DNA from: Nocardia xishanensis NBRC 101358
GTDB taxonomy: Bacteria; Actinomycetota; Actinomycetes; Mycobacteriales; Mycobacteriaceae
Reading direction: 5' to 3'
Length of the DNA: 64,000 bases
Assembly: GCF_001613365.1 (NCBI RefSeq)
Contig: NZ_BDCF01000010.1
Span: 1 to 64,000 of the forward strand
In this document: one piece after another, positions 26,401 to 35,489 of the stretch
Layout: the number at the start of each line of letters is the position of its first letter
How positions within the stretch are numbered: the first letter of the stretch is position 1
Position numbers and translations under genes: made by a program
The notes under the pieces: model-generated
What the model saw: the letters and a program-made list of their open reading frames with translations, nothing else
The model's database searches: none
What the model was told of the DNA's origin: nothing

Positions 26401-27934
26401 CAACCTGACCTCGGGTCGAGTCGCGCAACTGCTGAAAGCCCAACGGCAGCAGTGGAAGAGGGATCCCGCGGTGCAGGCCCTGCGCGCGCAGGTACTGGAA
26501 CTGCTCGAGGGATTCGGCCGGGTCGCCGCGGCCACCGAACTCGCCGACGCCTTGATCGCCCGGCGAGGCACCCGCCTGTCCGACCGCGCCCAGCGCCGCG
26601 CGCTGGGCCTTGCGGCCGTGCGCGTCGTGGTGGAGGTCGAGCAACTGACACCGGACGAGGCCGCGCTCTACACCGCTCAGAAACGCGACTCCGGCGCCAA
26701 CCCGGTGGTGGTGCTGGCCCTCGAAGCAGGCGAGGACGCCGACCCTGACACCCCGGCCGCACCGGCACTCGCCAATTACGCACTGCGCCTGGGCAAAACG
26801 GCTGATGCGCTGGCAGCGCAGGAGACTCTCCCGACAGCGGCGACCGTGTTGGATCGGCTGGGCGCGATCGATCCGCCCGCAGGCACTCCCACCTTGGACG
26901 AGCGCCGCCTCGTACAAGTGGCTGTCGGCGCATCCCGCAACGCCGCTGTGACGCCGCGCCTCGAGATCTATCCGCGCGACCTCCCGTTGGTACGCGCCGT
27001 CCGTTTGACCCAGGCCGGTCTGCTGACCCTCACCCCGGGCGTTCCACTGAAGCAGCAGGCCGGGCTGCGGGCCGAGCGCGTGTTCGAACGGATCCTGGCA
27101 CGGTTCCCCGAGCTGACCATCGCGGGAAGCGACCGCGACGTGCCCACCCCGGAGTTGACGAAAGCGTTGCGCGAGGCCGGGTTCGACCTTGTGGTGGCGA
27201 CCCATCCCGAGTCCCGCGTCCAGCGCTACATCCCCGAGCACGCCGACCTGCAGTCCAGCTACACCGCGCACGCACCGCGCTGGACGACCGCCGTCAACAG
27301 CCACGCGGCAGGCAGGTACGCCGACGACCCGAACCTTGCCAAGGCCGCCCGCGCCGAGGAACTGCTTACCGGAGCCGCGCCACGGGACGGTTTCCGGGTG
27401 CTCACCTCCCCGACCACACCGACCTCGGCCACCCCAGCTGCCATTCGCGAACTGCGCGAACGGTTTTCGGTGCGCCCGATGTCCGCGACGGCCCTGTTCC
27501 TGGCGAACATGCACGATCTGGTCCCGCCGGGCACCAAACCCACCTGGGAAACCATCCTGCGCGCCGATATCGCCGAGCCGGGTTCCCGCGCGGCGCTGAA
27601 GTTCAGCGAATACGCGCGCACCGCGTGGGGCCGCATCGAAACCGAGATCGCCGACAACATCGCGGGCGACGGCCCGCTGCTGCTCACCGACACGCTGGTG
27701 TTCGCCCGCTACGACGCCATGGGCGTCCTCGGCCGCCTGGCCGAACAGGCCCGCCGTGGCAAGGGCGGCCTGTGGCTGCTGTGTCCGCAGTCCGACCCCC
27801 TGCGCCAGCCGCACCTCGGTGCGGTAGCGGTGCCGTACCAGTCCGCTCTCAACGAGTGGATCCAGTTGCCCGAAGCGTGGATCCGCAACATCCATCGCGC
27901 CACCGCCTCGACCGACACAGGAGTAATCGCATGA
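23450..27934 (+). CDS. pglW: BREX-2 system kinase PglW
   Basis: This is the large Ser/Thr kinase of type 2 BREX (phage growth limitation), 1494 residues. An N-terminal NERD nuclease-related domain (about 12-130) has EVDLLVIAPNGVYMIELKDW. A first kinase-like domain (about 215-490) is degenerate: HRALAARS replaces HRDLKxxN (near 322) and SDW replaces DFG. A second kinase domain (from about 505) is intact with HRDLKPDN (from 652) and DFS (676-678). Beyond it lies a helix-hairpin-helix region (VGELLDYGRGKLINAPGLG), an HTH (SGRVAQLLKAQRQQW) and a long C-terminal region. The ATG at 23450 starts just before the NERD domain. The stop overlaps the pglX ATG. The length matches S. coelicolor PglW. Confidence 0.93.
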   Translation: MDEGRWTTVTESSFEHERRGLEAIRTQLPNVDPWYAWSNFTFTAKTGHVREVDLLVIAPNGVYMIELKDWSGRLTGQGGDWVQTTTRGDRRFHRNPLHLVNQKSKELAGLLGDNGARVFLNSAVCLTNAGLRFELPAGDRSNTHTIRELIDRLDAPVRDIKHTINAQRAKAIKKALEQVGIRRSDADFTVGPYLLERKPLDAGPTWQDYLAAHTELREPVRVRIYLRERGADEQARKSVDAAARREAAVLRRFRHPGAVQLELFDPSGHIAGPALIFRYHPDTLHLDDYLSRHGESLDVGDRIELVRQLAETLRSAHSARLYHRALAARSIHVIPRAGAGEGQRWRSPRLQISDWQVATQRSAGTALTMTRHAPTLLSAHHLSTGSDAYLAPEVSAPSPDPIAMDVYGLGMLTYLLVTGRAPATTQAELLARFEAGEELRPSALVDNLPSDVDLLVAAATDYRPSKRLTSMDEFLELLEDVEESLTAPVEEEVVAEEKDPLEAVPGDVLAGRWLVRRRLGTGSTSRALLVRDLQAETDKRGAKTYVVLKIALSDDRADVLEREAGVLRGLRRHSGVINLVDPGVLTLGGRTTLVLEYVGDEQGLDQDSGHRTEETVARELRDNGRLQVGRLETYSDYLFAASDFLEGEGVWHRDLKPDNIAIRVRPNRTRELVLIDFSLAGYPVQNTEAGTDGYLDPFIGTLIRSVYDAQAERYALAVTLHEMASGELPRWGDGSVLPRQLDPAEFPYPAIAADAFDPSVRDGLVGFFRKALHRDVAQRFSDLKPMRDAWRKIFLDMSRSVPPRPLSTHAAPSADVDEVSPEDQRRLIAEQATVETHLSQAGLTAATEQFLYGLGVNTVGELLDYGRGKLINAPGLGARARREIQDRLKEWGRRFGKDEPAPLTPEARKEAKEELNAAEADLGAGLLRTLSLDTLAARFVPERNNNGSNTSKVNAVARLLRIPGAGDLPELDAWPTQSAVAETLNLTSGRVAQLLKAQRQQWKRDPAVQALRAQVLELLEGFGRVAAATELADALIARRGTRLSDRAQRRALGLAAVRVVVEVEQLTPDEAALYTAQKRDSGANPVVVLALEAGEDADPDTPAAPALANYALRLGKTADALAAQETLPTAATVLDRLGAIDPPAGTPTLDERRLVQVAVGASRNAAVTPRLEIYPRDLPLVRAVRLTQAGLLTLTPGVPLKQQAGLRAERVFERILARFPELTIAGSDRDVPTPELTKALREAGFDLVVATHPESRVQRYIPEHADLQSSYTAHAPRWTTAVNSHAAGRYADDPNLAKAARAEELLTGAAPRDGFRVLTSPTTPTSATPAAIRELRERFSVRPMSATALFLANMHDLVPPGTKPTWETILRADIAEPGSRAALKFSEYARTAWGRIETEIADNIAGDGPLLLTDTLVFARYDAMGVLGRLAEQARRGKGGLWLLCPQSDPLRQPHLGAVAVPYQSALNEWIQLPEAWIRNIHRATASTDTGVIA

Positions 27935-30900
27935 TCGACCGCGCCGCACTGCTCGCCGACCTGAAGAAGCAGGTCGTCGCGGTCGAGACCGACCTCGAGA
28001 AGCAACTACGCATCCTGCCCGAGGTCAAAGCACGCCTGCACGACGAATGGGCCCAAGCTCGCAAACTCAACCGCACCGCCGCCACCGAAATCTCGTGGCT
28101 CGGCGAACGCATCACCCAGGTCGCCGTCGCCTGGGTTCTGGGCACCGTCTTCGTCCGCTTCTGCGAAGACAACCACCTCATCGCCGACCCCTACCTCACC
28201 GGCCCCACCGACGACCGGCGCGAACTCGCCCACGCCCGCTACGACGCTTACGTCGAAACCGACCCCGACCCGACTTACCGTGGCTGGCTCGAACACGCCT
28301 TCGCTGAACTCGGCGCGGGCCAAGCAGGAAAGCTCCTCTTCGACCCCAACCACAACGCCCTCTACCAGATCCCCGTCTCCCACGACGGCGCACGAGAACT
28401 CATCGAATTTTGGCGTGCCCGCGACGAACACGGGGTTCTCGTCCACAACTTCACCGACCCCCTCGACGAAGACGGCATCAACGGCTGGGACACCCGCTTC
28501 CTCGGCGATCTCTACCAGGATCTCTCCGAGGACATACGCAAGAACTACGCTCTCCTCCAAACGCCCGAATTCGTCGAAGAGTTCATCCTCGACCGCACCC
28601 TCGAACCCGCTATCCGCGAATTCGGTTACGAGACGATCCAACTCATCGATCCGACCTGCGGATCGGGGCACTTCGTTCTCGGGGCGTTCAAGCGGTTGAC
28701 ACAGCGATGGGCCGAAGAGCAGCCGACGAAAGATCGGCATGAGCGCGTCCACGCCGCGTTGAACTCGGTGCACGGCGTCGACATCAACCCGTTCGCGATC
28801 GCCATCGCCCGCTTCCGCCTCCTGGTCGCCGCTATGGCCGCCGCCAATGTGCGCACGCTCGCCGAAGCCGCGCGATACGAGTGGCCGATCAAGCTGGCGG
28901 TCGGTGACTCGCTGATCAAGGCACGGCAGCTGGAGCTCACCTTCGACGGCGACCAGCGCGACCTGCTGGCCGAATTCTCCTACGCTACCGAGGATGTCCA
29001 CGACTACCCGGGAATTCTCGAAACGGGCCGGTACGACGTCGTTGTCGGCAACCCGCCTTACATCACTGTCAAAGACAGGAATCTCAACGAGCTGTACCGC
29101 GGCCTGTATGACGCTTGCTCAGGCAAGTACGCACTGTCAGTGCCCTTTGCACAGAGGTTCTTCGAACTCGCAAAGCGCGGCGATTCCGAAGGCAACGGCT
29201 TCGGTCGAGTCGGACAGATCACCGCAAACTCCTTCATGAAACGCGAGTTCGGTACCAAACTAATCGAGAACTATTTTGCACACTCTGTCGAACTCACCGA
29301 GGTGATCGATACCTCCGGCGCATACATTCCAGGTCATGGCACACCGACTGTCATCCTTGTGGGGACGCGGCGCTCGGGCAAAGATCGCGCTGCGACAGTC
29401 CGCACAGTTCGAAGCGTGCAAGGTGAGCCCAAAGCTCCCACCAATCCCGAAGATGGGCTGGTTTGGCGCGCAATTGTCGAACAGATTGATAATGCCCCCA
29501 GCCTGAGCCAGTGGGTCTCGGTCGACAACCTCGATCGCGAACGATATTTCGGCAAACAACCTTGGATTCTACTTGACGGCGGCCTGGAAATGGTTCAGCA
29601 GATTGACGCCAATAGTTCAGGCCGATTGCGCTCCGTTCTGGTACGCGACATCGGATTCGCCAGCTTTCCTGGTCAGGACGATGCCTTCATCAGTACACCG
29701 GACTCACTCGCACGCCGGGGCATCAGTAAACCGATTGCCCGGTGGCTGATCATCGGGGAGGCTGTGCGCGACTGGGACACCCATTGCCGCGAACAAGCGA
29801 TCGCACCTTACGATTCCGAGCTCCGACCGCTAGCCTACGACGCTATGAGCCCGTGGGGCGCCCTCCTGTGGAGAGTTCGGAGCCATCTTCGAGCAACCAC
29901 CGACTTCGGTGGCAAATCCCAGCAGGACCTTGGCAAGCCGTGGTGGACGTGGTACCGATGGGTCGCGGAACGCTACCGGGTGCCGCTTTCAATCACATAT
30001 GCCGAAGTTGCAACACACAACCATTTTGCACTGGACCGTGGCGGAAAGGTGTTCAATAGGACAGCCCCGGTAATCAAGCTGCCTATGGAGGCTGGCGAGG
30101 ACGACCACTTGAGACTCCTCGGACTACTTAACAGCTCCACCGCCTGCTTCTGGCTGAAAATGTCGTGCCACAACAAAGGCAGCACCGTAGATTCGCGGGG
30201 AGCGCGTCAATCTCGCGTACCGTTTGATGACTTCTACCAGTTCAACGGCACCAACTTGGCAGACTTTCCACTGCCGACACGGTATCCACTCAAACTGAGT
30301 ATTGAACTCGACCGACTCAGCCAGAAGCTCAACCAATCCACCCCTGAAGTTGTGTCCCAAAACCAAACACCCACGGCAGAAGCGCTCCGTGACGCGAGGC
30401 AGCACTGGGAGTCGATTCGCCGTCAGATGATCACCCTCCAAGAGGAGCTCGACTGGCATGTGTACGGGGTTTACGGACTCATTGAAGCCGGAGACCTATG
30501 CGCGCCGGGTCACGATATTCCAGCGCTTACCTTGGGCCAGCGCGCATTTGAAATTTGCCTTGCACGCCAGGTGGCCAATGGTAAGTCCTCTGCGGAGTGG
30601 TTTTCTCGCCACGACTCGAGTGCCATAACCGAAATCCCCACTCACTGGCCGGACTCGTATAGACAGGTCGTTCAACGCCGGATCGACGCGATTGGGTCAA
30701 ACCGGGCAATCGGCATGATCGAGCGACCAGAGTACAAACGCCGCTGGAAGTCCGACGGCTGGGATGATCTGCAGGAGAAGGCGCTGCGCTCTTGGCTCCT
30801 CGATCGCATGGAGCGCGACCTGTGGTTCGGCGACAGCGGTCAACCGCAGATGCTGACTTTGTCCCAAATCACCGACCGCCTCGCCGCTGACGAAGACTTC

Positions 30901-31578
30901 GTCTCTGTCGCAACGCTATACGCACCCCGCAACGACCTGGCCCAGGTCGTGGCAGACCTGATCACCGACGAGCACGTCCCTTTCCTCGCCGCCCTGCGCT
31001 ACAAGCCCACCGGCTTGAAGAAACGTGCGGACTGGGAACACGTCTGGGGCATGCAGCGCCAAGAAGACGCAATGCCCGACGGCCACGAGAAGAACAAATT
31101 CCGGGACTCCATCCCGGTACCACCCAAATACACCTCCACGGACTTCCTGCGCACCTCCTTCTGGCAGGCGCGCGGCAAACTCGACGTGCCCAAGGAGCGG
31201 TTCATCTCCTACGGCTCCACCAACGTCGCCACCCCCGCGCTCTACGGCTGGGCTGGCTGGGACCACCGCGAACAGGCAATGGCCATCGCCATCTACCTCG
31301 CCGAGAACAGCCTCTCCACCGAGGAGATCACCCCGTTCCTGGCGGGCCTGCTCGAACTTCAGCCCTGGCTGGATCAGTGGCACAACGAGGTCGACCCCAA
31401 CTACGGCATTGCCCCCTCGTCCTTCCTCTCCGGCGACCGCCGAAGCATGCAAGGCGAACACGGCCTCACCGACGACGACCTCCGCAACTGGCGGCCTCAG
31501 CCCGCGACCCGAGGTCGCCGCACCACCACCAAACGCACCACGAAGAAGAAGTCCGCTGCGGCGGAGGGGGACAACTGA
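27931..31578 (+). CDS. pglX: BREX-2 adenine-specific DNA methyltransferase PglX
   Basis: This is the N6-adenine methylase that marks host DNA in type 2 BREX, 1215 residues. Motif I DPTCGSGHF begins at residue 240 and the catalytic NPPY is at 374-377. The N-terminal helical domain has HDEWAQARKLNR and WVLGTVFVRFCEDN. The ATG at 27931 overlaps the pglW stop and has CAGGAG upstream. Base composition changes inside the gene. About 27931-29000 and 30850-31578 are near 67 percent G+C, while the lines I counted in 29580-30180 are near 53-55 percent and use rarer codons. That middle section covers the end of the catalytic domain and the target-recognition part, so it looks exchanged by recombination. 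Confidence 0.93.
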   Translation: MIDRAALLADLKKQVVAVETDLEKQLRILPEVKARLHDEWAQARKLNRTAATEISWLGERITQVAVAWVLGTVFVRFCEDNHLIADPYLTGPTDDRRELAHARYDAYVETDPDPTYRGWLEHAFAELGAGQAGKLLFDPNHNALYQIPVSHDGARELIEFWRARDEHGVLVHNFTDPLDEDGINGWDTRFLGDLYQDLSEDIRKNYALLQTPEFVEEFILDRTLEPAIREFGYETIQLIDPTCGSGHFVLGAFKRLTQRWAEEQPTKDRHERVHAALNSVHGVDINPFAIAIARFRLLVAAMAAANVRTLAEAARYEWPIKLAVGDSLIKARQLELTFDGDQRDLLAEFSYATEDVHDYPGILETGRYDVVVGNPPYITVKDRNLNELYRGLYDACSGKYALSVPFAQRFFELAKRGDSEGNGFGRVGQITANSFMKREFGTKLIENYFAHSVELTEVIDTSGAYIPGHGTPTVILVGTRRSGKDRAATVRTVRSVQGEPKAPTNPEDGLVWRAIVEQIDNAPSLSQWVSVDNLDRERYFGKQPWILLDGGLEMVQQIDANSSGRLRSVLVRDIGFASFPGQDDAFISTPDSLARRGISKPIARWLIIGEAVRDWDTHCREQAIAPYDSELRPLAYDAMSPWGALLWRVRSHLRATTDFGGKSQQDLGKPWWTWYRWVAERYRVPLSITYAEVATHNHFALDRGGKVFNRTAPVIKLPMEAGEDDHLRLLGLLNSSTACFWLKMSCHNKGSTVDSRGARQSRVPFDDFYQFNGTNLADFPLPTRYPLKLSIELDRLSQKLNQSTPEVVSQNQTPTAEALRDARQHWESIRRQMITLQEELDWHVYGVYGLIEAGDLCAPGHDIPALTLGQRAFEICLARQVANGKSSAEWFSRHDSSAITEIPTHWPDSYRQVVQRRIDAIGSNRAIGMIERPEYKRRWKSDGWDDLQEKALRSWLLDRMERDLWFGDSGQPQMLTLSQITDRLAADEDFVSVATLYAPRNDLAQVVADLITDEHVPFLAALRYKPTGLKKRADWEHVWGMQRQEDAMPDGHEKNKFRDSIPVPPKYTSTDFLRTSFWQARGKLDVPKERFISYGSTNVATPALYGWAGWDHREQAMAIAIYLAENSLSTEEITPFLAGLLELQPWLDQWHNEVDPNYGIAPSSFLSGDRRSMQGEHGLTDDDLRNWRPQPATRGRRTTTKRTTKKKSAAAEGDN

Positions 31579-34500
31579 TGGACCAGCGCCCACTTCTGCG
31601 TGACCTCATCGATATCAAGGAGCACGTCGCCGGCTCGGACTACGTGCTCACCCTCGCCGATGCGGTCACCGAGGAAGGCTCCACGAAAGCGGTTGAGGAC
31701 TACGTTCTCACCGACCGACTGCTCAACAACTTCGAGGAAGCCCTCGCGCTGATCAAGTCCGCGCTCGACGGGAACACCTCGAAACCGGCGTTCTTGCACG
31801 GCTCGTTTGGTGCCGGTAAGTCGCACTTCATGGCCGTCCTCTACGCCCTGCTCTCCGGCAACCCGGTCGCCCGCTCCCGCGGCGAGTTCGATCCGGTCAT
31901 CACCAAGAACGATTGGCTGTTGTCGGACGGCAAGAAGTTCCTGATGGTGCCGTATCACATGATCGACGCCAAGGCGATGGAGCAGCGGGTGCTCGGCGGC
32001 TACGTCGAGTTCGTGCGCAAGAAGCATCCGGAGGCACAGATTCCTCCGGTGTATCGCACGGACGCGCTGTTCACCGACCTGCGGGCACTGCGGGCATCGA
32101 TGGGCGAGGAGCGGTTCCTCGCTGTCCTCAACCAGGATCAGGCCGACGAGGACGACGAATGGGGTGAGTCGACCGCCTTTTGGACCACCCAGAAGGTCGA
32201 TACCGCCCTGGCCGCTGAGGAATCGCACGACGGCGGCGGCCTGAATCTGGTGAATCCAACGACGCCGCCGGAGTTGCGCGCCAAGCTGGTGCACGACGCG
32301 GGCACCCATCTGCTGCCGGGGTTCGCTCAGCGCGCCGCCGAGGACGAGAGCGGATTCATCTCCCTCGATGCCGGGCTCAGTGTCATTGCCGCGCATGCGA
32401 AATCGCTCGGCTACGACGCGATCATCCTCTTCCTCGACGAGCTGATCCTGTGGCTCGCCAGCCTCATTCACGACGAGAAGCGGGTGGCGCGCGAGGCCAG
32501 CAAGATCACAAACTTCCGCGAGGGTGGTGATGCTCGCCGCGCGATCCCGATCGTCTCGTTCATCGCCCGCCAGCGCGACCTGCGCGAGCTGGTCGGTGAA
32601 GAGCTCGCGGGCGCGGCGGAATCGGCGATCCAGGACGCCCTCAACCATGCCTCCGGCCGGTTCGACCTGATCAGCCTCGAGGACCGCAACCTCCCGCAGA
32701 TCGCCCACGCTCGATTGCTGAAGCCGCGTGACGCCGCCGCGAGCGCGGAACTCGACGCCGCGTTCGAGAAGACCAAGAAGCTCGGGCCGAAGGTGTGGGA
32801 CACGCTGCTCGGCTCCGATGAGAGCACCACCGGCGCCGACGAAGCGTCGTTCCGGTTGAGCTACCCGTTCTCCCCCGCGTTCCTCGACACCCTCGTCCAT
32901 ATCTCGGCGGCCCTGCAGCGTTCCCGCACCGGTCTGAAGCTGATGGGCCAGCTGCTCGCCGACCACCGCAACGAGTTGCGCCTCGGCGACCTGGTTCCGC
33001 TGGGTGATCTCTACCAGCAGCTCACCCGCGGCGGTGACCGGCCGTTCGTCGCCGACAAGAAGGTGCTCTTCGACGCCGCAGACAAGCTGTACAAGACGCG
33101 GCTGCGCCCGTACCTGCTCAGCTCGTGCGAGGTCACCGAAGACGACATCGACGCCTACGTCAACCGGCGCGAGACCATCACCGATCCGAAGCTCGCAGGC
33201 AACTGCAAGAAGTTCGTGGGCCAGAACCGGCTTGCCTGCACGGTACTGTTGGCGGCACTGGCTCCCAGCGTTCCGGCGTTGCGCGACTTGACCATTCGCC
33301 GTCTCGGGGCGCTCAACCACGGCTCGATCACGACCATGATCCCCGGGCGGGAGGAGGGCGTGATCAAGGACATGATCGGTGAGTGGGCATCCCGATTCCC
33401 GGAGATCAAGCTCACCGGCACCGACGCGAATCCCGGTGTGCGCCTGGAACTCTCCGGTGTCGATGTGGAGTCGGTGATCGCCAACGCGCAGGTCAACGAC
33501 AACCCGGCCAACCGGCTCGCGCTCGCTCGCGACCTGCTCGCGGAGGAGTTCGGGCTGGATCGCGCCAACGGCCGATTCGATGCCGACGAACTACGTTTCG
33601 TCTGGCGCGGGTCGAACCGCATCGCGGAAGTGGTCTTCGGGAACGTCAGCGATGAGGATGCCCTGCCCAACCACGACCTGCAGCCCGCCTACGAGGGCCG
33701 TTGGCGCATCGTCGTCGACCTGCCCTACGACGAGGGCATCCTCGGGCCGGTCGAGGACGCCGACCGCATCCGGCGGCTCAGGGAGGAACAGGGCGACAAC
33801 CATCCGCGCACCGTCGCCTGGCTGCCGTCGCACCTGACCAAGCCACGCTGGGAGGACTTCCGCCGCCTGCTCGTGGTCACCAAGGCACTCGCCGACCCGT
33901 ATCGGTTCGACACCCAGTACGCCCAGCACCTCAATCCCGACAACCGGGCCAGCGCGAAGCAGCTGCTGGAGTCCCAGCGCGAGACCCTGCGCAAGCGAGT
34001 GCTGGCCACGTTCAAGCAGGCGTACGGCTTGGCCGAACGCAAGCCCGACGACGTGACGAACGAATTGGACCGGCTGTTTCACCCGCTGCCCGATATCGAC
34101 GGTCTCACCGTCTCCATCGGCCAGTCGATGCACGACGCCATCCGCACACTCGCGAGCAAACTACTCGCTCACCAATTCCCGGAGCACCCGAACCTCGACC
34201 CGGACGGCACCGGGACTGCGGTCAAGGCCGCCGACGCGAAAACCGTTCTCGCGCAGGTGAAGGGCGCGGCCGAGGCGCGGGACAACCGCTTCGAGGTCCC
34301 GGCGAAGGACCGCGCGCTCATGCGCCGGGTCGCCGAGCCTCTCGGTCTGGGCCAGCAGAAGGAGGCCTACTTCGAGCTGTCGAAGCGGTGGGCCGACCAC
34401 TTCCGCAAGTCGGCGCAGAACGCGGGCAGCACCGGCGACCTGTCGGTGATCTCGCTCGGCGACTGGATCGACCTGCCGCAACCGCGCGGCCTGGAGCAGC

Positions 34501-35489
34501 ACATCGCCAATCTGGTGATCGCGTCCTTCGCCGAAATGGACGACCGGATCTGGGTGCGCGGCGGTGTGCCGATCGACGCGCCGGAACTCACGAAAATCCA
34601 GGCCGGCGACGCGCTGCGCACTCAACCGCTGCCGAGCGAATCGGATTGGGACACCGCCCGAAACCGGTTCGAAGTCATCTTCGGTGAGAAGGCGCCGACG
34701 CTGCGGCGAGGCGGGCCGGTGCAGCTGTTCGCCCGGCAAATCAACAGCGCCGCCACGAAGTACCACGATCTTGCGGCACGACTCGTCGAACAGTTGGAGA
34801 AGCACGCCGATTTCCTCCGGCTCGACGACAGCGAACCCGGCGAGCGGCTCGCTCTCGCTCGTCGCTCGCTCGAGCTGCTGTCGGCTCTCGCGTCTGCCGG
34901 TGCGGGCGGGTCCGCCGGTGCCAAGAAGACCGTCGAAGCGCTCGCGCACTTCGACCTCGCCGACGTCAATGCGGACCGGTACGCCACCTCGATCAAGTCG
35001 GCGGAGACGGTGATCACGGCGCTCACTCACGCTGCCTGGCGCAATCTGGAGCAGGCGAGTTTGCTCGGCCCCGAGGGTGCCAAGTTGTTGGACTCGCTGC
35101 GCACCGTCGCCCGAGCCGATCAGCGCTCCGCCGATCTGGCAGAGGCACTTCGCAGCACTGACGCCAAGGTCACCGAGCTGACCACGCGGCGGCTTCGCGA
35201 GGAGGCCGCGCGCAATCAGCAGGCGGCCACAGTAACGCCGCCACCACCGGTATCCGGCCAGACCACCGAGGCCGCGACCGGTGCGGACGACATCGACCTG
35301 GTGACTCCTTCCAGCAACCCGCCGCTGGACGGCAGCACACCGCATTCGGACAAGCGTTCTACTCGCCGGTCCGGCAAATACACCACTACGGCTGGTGATG
35401 CGGTGGCGAAGTTCTCCGCCGACTTGGCGGAGCTGGCCGAACTGGAGCCCGGCGCCTCGATCGAAATCCTGTGGAAGGTCATCGAATGA
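31578..35489 (+). CDS. pglY: BREX-2 ATPase PglY
   Basis: This is the large P-loop ATPase of type 2 BREX (BrxC/PglY family), 1303 residues. Walker A is GSFGAGKS (75-82) and Walker B is IILFLDELILW. The N terminus IDIKEHVAGSDYVLTLADAV is typical. A C-terminal Ala/Glu-rich helical part and a low-complexity Thr/Pro/Ser tail (AATVTPPPPVSGQTTEA) precede a last conserved segment. The ATG at 31578 shares one base with the pglX stop. The stop overlaps pglZ. By family knowledge it is needed for phage exclusion together with PglZ; the exact action is not established. Confidence 0.93.
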   Translation: MDQRPLLRDLIDIKEHVAGSDYVLTLADAVTEEGSTKAVEDYVLTDRLLNNFEEALALIKSALDGNTSKPAFLHGSFGAGKSHFMAVLYALLSGNPVARSRGEFDPVITKNDWLLSDGKKFLMVPYHMIDAKAMEQRVLGGYVEFVRKKHPEAQIPPVYRTDALFTDLRALRASMGEERFLAVLNQDQADEDDEWGESTAFWTTQKVDTALAAEESHDGGGLNLVNPTTPPELRAKLVHDAGTHLLPGFAQRAAEDESGFISLDAGLSVIAAHAKSLGYDAIILFLDELILWLASLIHDEKRVAREASKITNFREGGDARRAIPIVSFIARQRDLRELVGEELAGAAESAIQDALNHASGRFDLISLEDRNLPQIAHARLLKPRDAAASAELDAAFEKTKKLGPKVWDTLLGSDESTTGADEASFRLSYPFSPAFLDTLVHISAALQRSRTGLKLMGQLLADHRNELRLGDLVPLGDLYQQLTRGGDRPFVADKKVLFDAADKLYKTRLRPYLLSSCEVTEDDIDAYVNRRETITDPKLAGNCKKFVGQNRLACTVLLAALAPSVPALRDLTIRRLGALNHGSITTMIPGREEGVIKDMIGEWASRFPEIKLTGTDANPGVRLELSGVDVESVIANAQVNDNPANRLALARDLLAEEFGLDRANGRFDADELRFVWRGSNRIAEVVFGNVSDEDALPNHDLQPAYEGRWRIVVDLPYDEGILGPVEDADRIRRLREEQGDNHPRTVAWLPSHLTKPRWEDFRRLLVVTKALADPYRFDTQYAQHLNPDNRASAKQLLESQRETLRKRVLATFKQAYGLAERKPDDVTNELDRLFHPLPDIDGLTVSIGQSMHDAIRTLASKLLAHQFPEHPNLDPDGTGTAVKAADAKTVLAQVKGAAEARDNRFEVPAKDRALMRRVAEPLGLGQQKEAYFELSKRWADHFRKSAQNAGSTGDLSVISLGDWIDLPQPRGLEQHIANLVIASFAEMDDRIWVRGGVPIDAPELTKIQAGDALRTQPLPSESDWDTARNRFEVIFGEKAPTLRRGGPVQLFARQINSAATKYHDLAARLVEQLEKHADFLRLDDSEPGERLALARRSLELLSALASAGAGGSAGAKKTVEALAHFDLADVNADRYATSIKSAETVITALTHAAWRNLEQASLLGPEGAKLLDSLRTVARADQRSADLAEALRSTDAKVTELTTRRLREEAARNQQAATVTPPPPVSGQTTEAATGADDIDLVTPSSNPPLDGSTPHSDKRSTRRSGKYTTTAGDAVAKFSADLAELAELEPGASIEILWKVIE

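Noticed and set aside
26228..27949. 573-codon minus-strand frame inside pglW
   Set aside because: Composition is Gly/Arg/Gln-rich and it lies wholly antisense to a well-supported BREX gene.
31497..33320. 607-codon minus-strand frame inside pglY
   Set aside because: Antisense shadow with no motif; pglY is supported by Walker motifs and operon overlaps.
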